Source of the DNA: Glandiceps talaboti
Taxonomy: Eukaryota; Hemichordata; Enteropneusta; Spengelidae
Assembly (NCBI RefSeq): GCF_964340395.1
Contig: NC_135550.1
Coordinates: 2,603,501 to 2,667,500, forward strand
Direction: 5' to 3'
DNA length: 64,000 nt
Part shown: positions 13,025 through 23,311 of the stretch, piece after piece
How positions within the stretch are numbered: the first letter of the stretch is position 1
How the letters are laid out: each line of letters starts with the position of its first letter
The notes under the pieces: model-generated
What the model saw: only the letters and a program-made list of their open reading frames with translations
The model's database searches: none
Told to the model about the DNA's origin: nothing
Translations under genes and position numbers: made by a program

Positions 13025-13263
13025 TACTATGTATGTAATGTGTGTGTGTGTTACACTATGAACTGAACAATGTAACCTTGAGGTACATCTATATACTGTA
13101 CTGTTACACTTATGTCAACTTTCAGCTTTCTGTAAAAAAAAAAAAAAAAAAACCTATGAATCCTTCAAAAGCGGGTGTTGTCAGGACTCAAGATGTGACC
13201 TAGACAATCTGATAAATCATCAATACACAATGATAGTTGTTGACATGACTTGTCTTTTTTTAG

Positions 13264-13374
13264 GAGGTGTTCTTTTTCACAATTGATAACTTTGTAGTTA
13301 ATTGCATCTCAAGGCCAATTTACCACATTGTAGTGAAGAGAGAACATGTCATTTTAAAAGTCAATCATTTCAAG
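13264..13374 (+). CDS. Candidate internal exon, weak, protein not recognised
   Basis: A T-rich tract ending in TAG (13,261-13,263) and a donor-like AAG|GTAATT at 13,372-13,380 bound 111 bases, exactly 37 open codons. The product begins EVFFFTIDNF and ends VILKVNHFK. It is rich in F, V, I and K, as AT-rich random sequence would also be. It lies just downstream of a candidate stop-bearing exon, so it would belong to another transcript or be false. Only the pairing of good splice sites with a frame-neutral length argues for it. Confidence 0.18.
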
Positions 13375-13667
13375 GTAATTTCTAGATCAATAGATACAGA
13401 TTTGCTAGTGACACTGTGTTCATTTACCTAGTTACTATTATCAAGTACAGTCTTTGATTTGACATGTACCAATAGTCTAGTGTCAAATCATGTACATGTA
13501 GGCATTTGACCCCAGGCATTTGACTGTGGTTTCCCCACCTGTAGGGAGAGGGTGGTAAAAATGAATGAATGAGTGAATGCTCTCTGGTAAAGGCAAATTT
13601 GGTGTAGTCAGCTTCATTATCTTAAGTCCAAATATTTCTTAGAAACTTTTACCATATGAAAACTTCA

Positions 13668-13743
13668 AACTTCTTATTAAAAATGAAACAACAAAAATGA
13701 AAATACATTTTCATTTTTTTAGTTTCATTTTTAATAAGAAGTT
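13668..13743. repeat. Long nested inverted repeat (22 bp outer and 12 bp inner stem)
   Basis: The outer arms 13,668-13,689 and 13,722-13,743 are perfect reverse complements over 22 bases. Inside them, 13,693-13,704 and 13,707-13,718 pair perfectly over 12 bases around a 2-base turn. A 3x3 internal loop separates the two stems. The whole 76-base segment folds as one hairpin. It may be a foldback or miniature inverted-repeat element, or a hairpin RNA precursor. Nothing in the sequence decides between these. Confidence 0.85.
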
Positions 13744-15096
13744 ATGAGTGTGATAAAATAAGGACAATGGAATTTGAAGACTTCTCAAGAAATGTACCAT
13801 CAATTATGATATTTTCCCTTACAGTGTTTGACAGCTTTTTAACCAGGCAGTATTTAAATTAAATTTAGATTTCAATATGATGACATATATTTCCAGTGTG
13901 TTTATCAATTGGTCTACAAATGTTTGGAGGGATGTTGATTTCAAGATTTCCTGTCCACAACATAAACAAATTCTTTAGTTGAGCTTTGCGCTAGGAAAAC
14001 TATGGCAATGACCAATGTGTTTGGTTTTATGTGCTTTACCAAATCAACACATTACATGTTTTATTAGCCCACAGATATATCCCTAGCCTAGAGTCCATGC
14101 CAATGCCACTTTTGAATTATTAGATGGAGAAATCTAAATACAAAATCCACAATCACCAGGATTCTAGTTAGATATACTCAACTTTAGAAGTGATGAATTG
14201 CTGGTATTTCACTGGTAGTTGCATTCATTATCAAACTGATATTGTCACAAACTACATCCCTCACTAAGTTTTATATCAATATCAGTTTATTTTGAGTTCA
14301 TGTAAAGTGCCATTTTATGATCTCCTAAAATAAGAAAATGTTTGTCTTCTCTCCAGCAACAAGACATCTGTTGCACAACATACTCTCATATAGTTTTATT
14401 TTTAATAGTATATTTTTAGAAGGAAAACCTAGATACTGTCTACATTGACTGATGCTCCCTTTACTCTCTATAAATCACAGAACATATTCACCTTGCAACA
14501 GTACATCCATAGTATAACAGCAAACCCTGACACAGTCCTGTGTTAGATGTAAACTATGAAGACATTGCATAAACTACATAGCAGAGATCAGTAGATGGAG
14601 TGTAAGATCACCTACATATAGAAATACCTCCAGGTAATGCCACTGAAAGTGTGTTGGAATTATAAATACAAATATTAAAGACTTTATTTTTCCAAGGAAA
14701 CATGTGCAAGAACGTAGTCATCCTCTGTCATCTGAAACTTTACATCTATTTCTTTTACATTCTTCAAATCTAGGAGATAAATTTGATGTCATTGCACGCA
14801 TGTACCTTTTCATGATTTATCTGTTTTGCTGAGCTGTGGGCTGTGGCTCATTGACTGTTGCAGAAAGTATGCTTTGTAACTGTGTATCTTTATACATTTA
14901 ATATCCAGAGAAGTGTACATCACCATGACATGTATGTGAATTTTCAAGAAAGGACCAAACATAAACATAAAAAAGTATAGATGATAAAAACAATGAAGCC
15001 ATTATATAATGTATTGTTAATAGTTTATAGTAAACTGTGTTAGGGGGAGGTATCATTTTAAAACTCACACCCAAGAAATGTCATTTCTTTCTTTGT
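13744..15096. other. Unique CpG-poor DNA, no firm gene
   Basis: Single-copy AT-rich sequence. A short exon-like stretch follows an acceptor-like ATCACAG at 14,480 and stays open for 21 codons to TAG at 14,544. It is too short to annotate as coding. A 19-base A run lies just upstream of this block at 13,134-13,152. Confidence 0.5.
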
Positions 15097-15312
15097 TTTA
15101 GTATGTACTGATATTGTAAATAAGACTATACAGTGGAAAATAGTTTTAGTATGTACTGATATTGTAAATAAGACTATACAGTGGAAAATAGTTTTAGTAT
15201 GTACAGATACTGTAAATAAGACTATACAGTGGAAAATAGTTTTAGTATGTACTGATACTGTAAATAAGACTATGTACAGATACTGTAAATAAGACTATAC
15301 AGTGGAAAATAG
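15097..15312. repeat. 48-bp tandem repeat, about 4.5 copies
   Basis: The unit contains TTTTAGTATGTACTGATAT and GTAAATAAGACTATACAGTG. The fourth copy has lost its CAGTGGAAAATAGTTTTAG part. The array runs directly into the reverse-transcriptase fragment that starts at 15,315, so it may mark the truncated 5' edge of that insertion. Confidence 0.92.
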
Positions 15313-15314
15313 GA

Positions 15315-15690
15315 GCAATTTATAAACTCAGGGATTTTGTACCCGGAAATATACTAATTTTACTCTACAAGACTTTGGTTCAACCACATATATCATATGG
15401 TATAGAAGTTTGGGCAACATTTTTCATTCCTATTTGAATTGTATTGTCTTATCTCAAAAAATGACTGTCCGTGCAATTTCACATAGCCCGTTTAGGACTC
15501 ACTCTTCACAACTTTTCAATAAGCTAGAAATTCTCGATGTATATAAGCTGCATAGGTTTGTGGTCAGTACCTTTTTGTGTATGATTTGCTACACAATAGC
15601 ATCCTTATTGCGCCACGGATTTTGACGAACTCTTTACACCCCCCACCCGCATCCCCACCCGTTTGTCGTACATCAGTTTTAAAATGACAC
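15315..15690 (+). pseudogene. Degraded non-LTR retrotransposon reverse-transcriptase C-terminal fragment
   Basis: The first frame (from GCA at 15,315) reads AIYKLRDFVPGNILILLYKT, then LVQPHISYGIEVW. This matches the end of the palm/thumb region of Jockey/CR1-like non-LTR reverse transcriptases, where an LYYTLIxPHLxYGIxxWG-type motif is typical. At about 15,411 the frame must shift by one base to continue through LSQKMTVRAISHSPFRTHSS and LFNKLEILDVYKLHRFVV, the family's usual tail (QKRAIRII...H..PLF..L.IL....L). Near 15,600 another shift leads into FDELFTPPTRIPTR. The catalytic FADD region is absent. The two frameshifts and the 5' truncation mark it as a dead fragment. The subfamily assignment is an inference from motif memory. 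Confidence 0.75.
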
Positions 15691-15691
15691 A

Positions 15692-15731
15692 TTTTATGCT
15701 AAATCCTTAGTTCAATGGATTTAGCATAAAA
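15692..15731. repeat. Perfect 15-bp hairpin
   Basis: TTTTATGCTAAATCC (15,692-15,706) and its exact complement at 15,717-15,731 flank a 10-base loop. It lies directly downstream of the retrotransposon fragment and could be part of its 3' tail or a separate foldback. Confidence 0.8.
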
Positions 15732-15906
15732 CTTTTGGGACAGATGTCTTATTTTGTCCAAGACAAAGCTTGTGAATTTTGGTGGTTTTCCTCATTACAT
15801 TGTCAGTTATTGAGTAACACTGTTAAACAATTATTTTACTCTTGGCACAAGCTGAATTCATAAGTGAAAATACTTAGTAATACATAAAACCACAATTAAA
15901 TTACTC

Positions 15907-16985
15907 TTAGTATAATGTTAAAGTCTATGCATGTCTTCTATACCATTACAATTGTGTTCTGGCAATGTTAGAAGAATTGACTGTATACTTCACTAAAACT
16001 ACCTTCTAGTATAATGTTAATGTCAGTGCATGCCTTTTATACCATTACAATTGTGTTCTGGCAATGTTAGAAGAATTGACTGTATACTTCACTAAAACTA
16101 CATTCTAGTATAATGTTAATGTCAATGCATGTCTTCTATACCATTACAATTGTGTTCTGGCAATGTTAGAAGAATTGACTGTATACTTCACTAAAACTAC
16201 ATTCTAGTATAATGTTAATGTCAATGCATGCCTTCTATACCATTACAATTGTGTTCTGGCAATGTTAGAAGAATTGACTGTATACTTCACTAAAACTACA
16301 TTCTAGTATAATGTTAAAGTCAATGCATGTCTTTTATAACATTACAATTGTCTTCTGGCAATGTTAGAAGAATTGACTGTATGCTTCACTAAAACTACAT
16401 TCTAGTATAGTGTTAATGTCAGTGCATGCCTTCTATACCATTACAATTGTGTTCTGGCAATGTTAGAAGAATTGACTGTATACTTCACTAAAACTACATT
16501 CTAGTATAGTGTTAATGTCAGTGCATGTCTTTTATAACATTATGATTGTCTTCTGGCAATGTTAGAAGAATTGACTGTATACTTCACTAAAACTACATTC
16601 TAGTATAATGTTAATGTCAATTTTTGCATGCCTTCTATACCATTACAATTGTGTTCTGGCAATGTTAGAAGAATTGACTGTATACTTCACTAAAACTACA
16701 TTCTAGTATTATGTTAATGTCAATGCATGCCTTCTATACCATTACAATTGTGTTCTGGCAATGTTAGAAGAATTGACTGTATACTTCACTAAAACTACAT
16801 TCTAGTATTATGTTAATGTCAATGCATGCCTTCTATACCATTACAATTGTGTTCTGGCAATGTTAGAAGAATTGACTGTATACTTCACTAAAACTACCTT
16901 CTAGTATAATATAATGTTAAAGTCAGTGCATGTCTTTTATAACATTATGATTGTCTTCTGGCATTGTTTGAATAGTTGACTGTAT
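15907..16985. repeat. 99-bp tandem repeat, about 11 copies
   Basis: The unit begins AGTATAATGTTAATGTCA, includes ATTACAATTGTGTTCTGGC, and ends near TTCACTAAAACTACATTCT. Copies differ by single bases. One carries a TTTTT insertion near 16,620, and the last copy is diverged. No frame stays open through it. Confidence 0.95.
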
Positions 16986-17384
16986 AGTAGAGATTTCCTG
17001 TATAATAAATTACATCATCGGTTCGTTTATGGGTTATATCTTAATACCAGGTAACGTTGCATGTGGTAGTAAAGTATGCTCCACTTCAGTAGGTACCAGC
17101 CTAAACTAGGCCTAATACATTTGTATATGTATCAACTCAGCTTGTGTCCCTTTAACATGTTTAATAAAAAAAACAATTACAGGTATATTGCTCACAAATC
17201 ACTTCATAGTGTGGTGTAAAGAATTAAGAAATAGGATTAAGATGGCGAGTTGAGAAGATATGGTCGAGGTATTTATATTTTATACTACACTTTTACGCAT
17301 ACTTTGCCAAAAAAAAACAACACCTAGAAGTTAGTCATGGCAGCATATGTGTATTATTTGTTGATGGACAATGTGATTGTGATA
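16986..17384. promoter_or_regulatory. Short unique patch with retained CpGs and a YY1-type motif
   Basis: AAGATGGCG (17,239-17,247) matches the YY1 core often found at or near transcription starts. It lies in a stretch that keeps about half a dozen CpGs between two arrays in otherwise CpG-poor DNA. A donor-like GAG|GTATTT follows at about 17,269. A small promoter or first non-coding exon is possible, but no coding frame follows it. Confidence 0.2.
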
Positions 17385-18436
17385 GCTAAGGAGTTTACAG
17401 ACACATCCATGTGAACTAAGGAGTTTACAGACACATCCATGTGAACTAAGGAGTTTACAGACACATCCATGTGAACTAAGGAGTTTACAGACACATCCAT
17501 GTGAACTAAGGAGTTTACAGACACATCCATGTGAACTAAGGAGTTTACAGACACATCCATGTGAACTAAGGAGTTTACAGACACATCCATGTGAACTAAG
17601 GAGTTTACAGACACATCCATGTGAACTAAGGAGTTTACAGACACATCCATGTGAACTAAGGAGTTTACAGACACATCCATGTGAACTAAGGAGTTTACAG
17701 ACACATCCATGTGAACTAAGGAGTTTACAGACACATCCATGTGAACTAAGGAGTTTACAGACACATCCATGTGAACTAAGGAGTTTACAGACACATCCAT
17801 GTGAACTAAGGAGTTTACAGACACATCCATGTGAACTAAGGAGTTTACAGACACATCCATGTGAACTAAGGAGTTTACAGACACATCCATGTGAACTAAG
17901 CAGTTTACAGACACATCCATGTGAACTAAGGAGTTTACAGACACATCCATGTGAACTAAGGAGTTTACAGACACATCCATTTGGACTAAGGAGTTTACAG
18001 ACACATCCATGTGAACTAAGGAGTTTACAGACACATCCATGTGAACTAAGGAGTTTACAGACACATCCATTTGGACTAAGGAGTTTACAGACACATCCAT
18101 GTGAACTAAGGAGTTTACAGACACATCCATTCGGACTAAGGAGTTTACAGACACATCCATGTGAACTAAGGAGTTTACAGACACATCCATTTGGACTAAG
18201 GAGTTTACAGACACATCCATGTGAACTAAGGAGTTTACAGACACATCCATGTGAACTAAGGAGTTTACAGACACATCCATGTGAACTAAGGAGTTTACAG
18301 ACACATCCATGTGAACTAAGGAGTTTACAGACACATCCATTCGGACTAAGGAGTTTACAGACACATCCATTCGGACTAAGGAGTTTACAGACACATCCAT
18401 GTGAACTAAGGAGTTTACAGACACTTCCATTTGGAC
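17385..18436. repeat. 30-bp minisatellite, 35 copies, very homogeneous
   Basis: The unit is TAAGGAGTTTACAGACACAT plus CCATGTGAAC. Variants (TTGGAC, TCGGAC for GTGAAC) are confined to the right third. The minus strand is open for 371 codons as a 10-residue repeat because the period is a multiple of 3. Copies to the left are identical, which points to recent expansion or conversion. It is treated as non-coding. Confidence 0.96.
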
Positions 18437-18469
18437 AGTTTTATTAATAATCAAAATGGCTGAACACAT

Positions 18470-18579
18470 GTCAAGTGCAGTAGGACTTAGATCTTTACAA
18501 GATTTCTATCTTGAATAAGTTACTGTCAAGTGCAGTAGGACTTAGACCTTTACAAGATTTCTATTTTGAATAAGTTACT
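18470..18579. repeat. 55-bp direct duplication
   Basis: Two adjacent copies (18,470-18,524 and 18,525-18,579) start GTCAAGTGCAGTAGGACTTA and differ at only two bases (GATC/GACC, ATCTTG/ATTTTG). They lie immediately after the 30-bp array. Confidence 0.9.
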
Positions 18580-19506
18580 GAGGTGCTATTTTATCACCCA
18601 AAACCCAAAATCAATCTGTTAGTAATAATCAATACAAGTGTAAAAGGCAGACTGGAATTTACCTTACGAGCTGCTTTTATGTATTAATGTGTTCCAAAAC
18701 TTTGTACCAATAATGCTATGGTGTGGCTGCCAGCACTATACACAGTCAGAAGTTAGGTGCAACACCAAGAACCATGAGTTATAAAGTGAATGTACGAATC
18801 ATAAACTTTCCTCTCTTTGCCAACAGATTGTACTATAGCATCTACAAATCAATAGCGTGTTTATAGTTACATTTATAATTCTTGGCTAGTATTAGAACAA
18901 AACTGATAGTGCCACAGACATGTAAACGTGTTTTCCACCAGTTCTGTCTTTAATCAGCCTGTAATCCACACTACAATTTTGCATTGTGATTTAATGTCAA
19001 CAAGAATTACAACTCTGAAATATTACAGACTGTACTAATGTTCAAATCCACTCAGACTTGATTTGCTCTCAGTCAAAAAAAATATGATGGAAACCAACTT
19101 AATGATCATGTTGAAAAGTAGAATGTTTTGAAACAAAGAAATGATTATTTCAAGCCAGTTTGGTGTATCCATAGTAAGACATAGTTTGTAAAATGATTTG
19201 ATTGATACATAGTAATCATCTAAAGTTTACAATTGACCATATACCACACACACACAACATTAACAACTTTTTGTGAGGAGCTAAACATTTCCAACATTTA
19301 GTACTATTTATGCGATAGAAAGAAGAATGGAATGTCTGCAGTACAAGAATTGGGGCAATATTGAGAGTTGTAATTAAGTTAGGGGGTTTGAGCTAGAGTT
19401 GGGATCAGACTCCCTATCTACAATGAGAGCTGCAACAGACTTGCACAACAGATAATAATAAGAATTAAATAATATTATATAATGGTAATAATTTTAATGA
19501 TTAAGT
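18580..19506. other. Unique DNA, no supported gene
   Basis: AT-rich sequence. A plus-strand frame open for about 48 codons around 18,715-18,860 has no clear splice borders or family resemblance and is not called. An AC run lies near 19,246. Confidence 0.5.
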
Positions 19507-19945
19507 GTATTTGAATATTAACCACCTTTAGCAGGGTAGTTTGTTATGCCGAGTTCAAAAAAGGGGGTCATTTTATGAACATCCATTGCCATGGTAACCA
19601 AATCACCATAATATGTGGAATTTTTTTCCTCATTTTGACATAAAACATGGAAAAAAATAAAATTTACTAATAAAAATTCCTTGTTTTTGGCATGTTTGAG
19701 TCAATGCTATCCAATGTAACAAATTGTTTAAAATAGGATAGCTGTTTCCATGGAAACATACAGGAGGCTTAAATATGGTTGTTTTGATAAAAATATTTTC
19801 AGCTGACAAAGCAGTGTTATGAATTTAATAATAATCAGGTTTATTTGCATATTGACCACCCAATGTGGAGCAGTTTGTTATACTAAGTTCAAAAAAAGTT
19901 ACCATTCTATGAAAATCAGTTGCCATGGTAACAAAATCACATATC
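19507..19945. repeat. Two diverged ~100-bp direct repeats carrying X-box-like palindromes
   Basis: Copies at about 19,507-19,608 and 19,841-19,940 share ATTAACCACC-like, CAGTTTGTTATRC and GAGTTCAAAAAA-like segments. They end in NTTGCCATGGTAAC (19,585-19,598 and 19,919-19,932). Between them lies the perfect palindrome GTTTCCATGGAAAC (19,744-19,757). All three resemble RFX X-boxes. The setting is probably an old interspersed repeat. Confidence 0.6.
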
Positions 19946-21110
19946 TTTGTAAATTCTACAAAGTTTGATGCCCTTTCAAATAATACATGGTACAGTCAAT
20001 GAAACAGTGACACTATAAGACATGTTTCGTTACATTCTGAATTTCCTACTTAGCACATAAACTTGAAGATGAGACCCTGAGTTGTAAACAGTGGTGTTAT
20101 ACTCCGTTCAATTTGAAAGGTGTTGAGTAACTGCAATGGGTCCTTGACCTTGGTTCATGATCATTTTCGTGCAAGTAAATCCAGGTATTACATTTTCTGC
20201 AGAACACAGTAATCCCTGTGCCAGTACATGGTTTCAGGACAGCAGGTTTCAAACAAACAACATTCTGAATATCTCTTCAGTCGGAGACTTCATTTGGTAA
20301 CTTGAATGTACAAATTCAAATACATGTGGGCACGTTGATTGCTGTGCTGTCTGTCTTTCACAGAATATTTGTCTGTTTTAAGACAGAGATGTACTTTTGC
20401 AATCAAGGTCCTCATTTCAGACATTAAAGCCTTCTAACCCCTGAGCAAGTAAGCCAAAATGTAATATGCAAGCCTCATATCTTCATTCCAAGGAGTCTGT
20501 TTCAAAAGTTAGTACATACTGCAGATGCATGGTGACATATACATCATGATCATATGTACATACGTCAATCCTCAAACTGTCCCGATTTTCGTGTAGACAA
20601 TGTTTGATCATATAAATTTTTGCTGCTATCAGTGTGAATTCATTTCAGACACATTTATAGTTGATTGTGCTTCAATTTTGAGCACAATTTTCTTTTCAAT
20701 TGAGAATTGCTATCATCCATGGGCAGGTACGTACATGAACATGTCAAACATGGCAGTCGTACTAAAAATATTTCCTATGAAGCTATAGGAAGTTACAAGA
20801 GTTACTAGTGATCAAGCGCATGCGCATGTACCATACATTCTTCAATTTGTCAAAAATAAAGACCTGCTCTCTCCAACACCTACTGCTATAGCAGCTGTTC
20901 TCAATGGCAGACTGTATCTTACAACCACTCCTTCAATTTTAAATTGAATCATTTTCAAGTTTAAAAAGAAATGAAAGAACAAACTCAACAACAAAGACCA
21001 GTAATGAGAAATTGATAAGTATTTTATTTTTACTGTTCATCCCAATAGTAAGTCCATTTCTTCATCTCTAATGCGTCAGTGTAGAACTTCTTCACCAGTT
21101 CGGGTTTTAT
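19946..21110. promoter_or_regulatory. Local CpG-retaining patch with NRF1-type and ETS-like motifs
   Basis: GCGCATGCGC (20,816-20,825) is a perfect NRF1-type palindrome. AGGAAGTT about 30 bases upstream (near 20,789) is ETS-like. CpGs are more frequent across about 20,100-20,830 than in flanking DNA. An ATG at 20,600 opens 42 codons up to an excellent donor, CAG|GTACGT (20,724-20,730), but the peptide is not recognised. This could be a promoter within the left region. Direction and target are unknown. Confidence 0.25.
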
Positions 21111-21952
21111 CAGTATATGTGTTGGCAATTCAGTGTTACGTACACTACTAACACCAGTATATGTGTTGGCAATTCAGTGTTACACTACTAACACCAGTGT
21201 ATGTGTTGGCAATTCAATGTTACACTACTAACACCAGTGTATGTGTTGGCAATTCAATGTTACACTACTAACACCAGTATATGTGTTGGCAATTCAGTGT
21301 TACGCTACTAACACCAGTATATGTGTTGGCAATTCAGTGTTACGCTACTAACACCAGTATATGTGTTGGCAATTCAGTGTTACACTACTAACACCAGTGT
21401 ATGTGTTGGCAATTCAATGTTACACTACTAACACCAGTATATGTGTTGGCAATTCAGTGTTACACTACTAACACCAGTATATGTGTTGGCAATTCAGTGT
21501 TACACTACTAACACCAGTATATGTGTTAGCAATTCAGTGTAACACTACTAACACCAGTATATGTGTTGGCAATTCAGTGTAACACTACTAACACCAGTAT
21601 ATGTGTTGGCAATTCAGTGTTACACTACTAACACCAGTATATGTGTTGGCAATTCAGTGTTACACTACTAACACCAGTATATGTGTTGGCAATTCAGTGT
21701 TACACTACTAACACCAGTATATGTGTTGGCAATTCAGTGTTACACTACTACCACCAGTATATGTGTTGGCAATTCAGTGTTACACTACTAACATCTGTGT
21801 ATGTGTTGGCAATTCAGTGTTACACTACTAACACCAGTGTATGTGTTGGCAATTCAGTGTTACACTACTAACACCAGTGTATGTGTTGGCAACTCAGTGT
21901 TACACTACTAACACCAGTATATGTGTTGGCAATTCAATGTTACACTACTAAA
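21111..21952. repeat. 40-bp minisatellite, about 21 copies
   Basis: The unit is TACACTACTAACACCAGTAT plus ATGTGTTGGCAATTCAGTGT. Variants include GTGT for GTAT, CAATGT for CAGTGT and TACGCTAC. Frames do not persist except where three units make a multiple of 3. Confidence 0.96.
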
Positions 21953-22213
21953 CCAATGGTAAAATCAAATTTCAATAACCACCATTCTTGGTCGTGGATG
22001 CAGTATGCCTGGTTTACACCATGAGTAAGTTTTTGACAGACTGTAGTCAGTCTAATAGAGACTAAATAATAGCAGTTATTGGTCTCTTAAACTTCACTGC
22101 AATGTAACACAATACTAGTATTAAGTGTGGGAGTTCTATGGAATCTACCTCATAAATTGCCATCATGAATTCTCCATAAAATGAACACATAACTCTCTTT
22201 AAGTTAACGTTAC

Positions 22214-22319
22214 CTAGAAAACTTTTGAAAGTATAAACTTGTGGGTAACCGTTTTTGTGATCTCTTTTTGGGTATGTTCTGATAGTATTGTTTATAAACA
22301 TTTTATCTTGCTCAAACAC
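22214..22319 (-). CDS. Candidate internal exon, protein not recognised
   Basis: On the minus strand, a pyrimidine-rich acceptor ending CAACTACAG is followed by 106 bases open in one frame and then a strong donor, CTAG|GTAACG. The translation starts VFEQDKMFINNTIRTYPKRD and ends YPQVYTFKSFL with a split final codon. The same frame happens to run on through the intron side to 22,062. No partner exon was found and the family is unknown. Lysine and asparagine richness could reflect AT content. The call rests on the two good splice borders. Confidence 0.28.
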
Positions 22320-22409
22320 CTGTAGTTGAAAGTGACAGAAAGGTACATTACTATGTGTAATACTCAGAGAAGCATTTCAAAGTATATCACTAGGAAACTA
22401 TTAATACTG

Positions 22410-22625
22410 ACTTTGATGGTGGTGGTGGTGGTGGTGGTGAATCTGTTAATACTGACTTTGGTGGTGGTGGTGGTGGTGGTGGTGGTGGTGGTGGTGGTGT
22501 ATCTGTTAATACTGACTGTGATGATGGTGGTGGTAGTGGTACATGGTGGTTGTTGTTGTTGTGAATCTGGTAATACTGACTGTGTGTGTGTGTGAATCTG
22601 GTAATACTGACTGTCATGATGCTTG
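22410..22625. repeat. Composite GGT/TGG microsatellite with AATCTGTTAATACTGACT spacers
   Basis: TGG runs at about 22,416-22,440 and 22,458-22,500, and shorter TGG/TTG and GT runs after that, alternate with a spacer (CTGTTAATACTGACT or CTGGTAATACTGACT) that recurs five times. The overlapping open frames on both strands are low-complexity artefacts. Confidence 0.9.
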
Positions 22626-23311
22626 TGACGTATAGCTATATAATGTAGACATTGTAGAGAGTAAATTACCATGCCCTATTCACTGCCCTACATCATGACG
22701 AAATGCTTGCACACTTTTCAAAAATCTTTTCAAGTTTGAAGTTTATCAGAAAGGTTTAAATAAAAGGTGTTTATTGTGATTTGTGTGATCTTATGTCACC
22801 AAACAAGTGTTAATAAAATGGTATGTGAACGTGTCAGAGCCAAACAATGCATTCAGTCAATGTTTCATTTAAAAGGGGGCATAAATTTTGATTTGGATAA
22901 ACATTAGTAGAAATGGGATACTGTTTCAATCCACACTTGTTGTTGGTTGACAATGTAGAGGTACCAGCTGTACACTTTTGACATGCACAATTGAAAGATG
23001 TTGAACAGTTTGAGGCCTACACGGATTCACCACATGGTTTATAATGTTGATTCGATTCAAGTTTCCATGATGTTCATACACAGTGTTTAATATTTTGTTA
23101 TACGTAGACGAAATCTACCTAAGTTTTCTAGGAAGTTTACTTAGATACCTCACCAAATTCCTGTTCAATGGATGGGAATCTGTGCAAGTTTTAATGGAAT
23201 ACCCCTTAGGTGCCATGTTTTCAGTGCTTGATATTATCCATATTCAGTACAGTGCTGATTTTGGGTTCAGACCCCAAAAAATCAGTTTGATTTGATTTGT
23301 TATATATACAG
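22626..23311. other. Unique DNA with an unassigned 70-codon open frame
   Basis: AT-rich sequence. A plus-strand frame at 23,083-23,295 has a varied composition and an acceptor-like CACAG about 3 bases upstream, but it shows no recognisable motif and ends just before the giant array. It is not called as a gene. Confidence 0.4.

Noticed and set aside
14481-14546. Short frame NIFTLQQYIHSITANPDTVL and stop after an acceptor-like site
   Set aside because: Twenty-one codons are too few to separate from chance without transcript or homology data.
17354-18469. 371-codon minus-strand frame with a 10-residue repeat
   Set aside because: The 30-bp period keeps it open. Most units are identical at the DNA level, showing no codon-level pattern of selection.
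18715-18860. 48-codon plus-strand frame containing TPRTMSYKVNVRIINFPLF
   Set aside because: Preceded by an in-frame stop, no good donor follows and no family is recognised.
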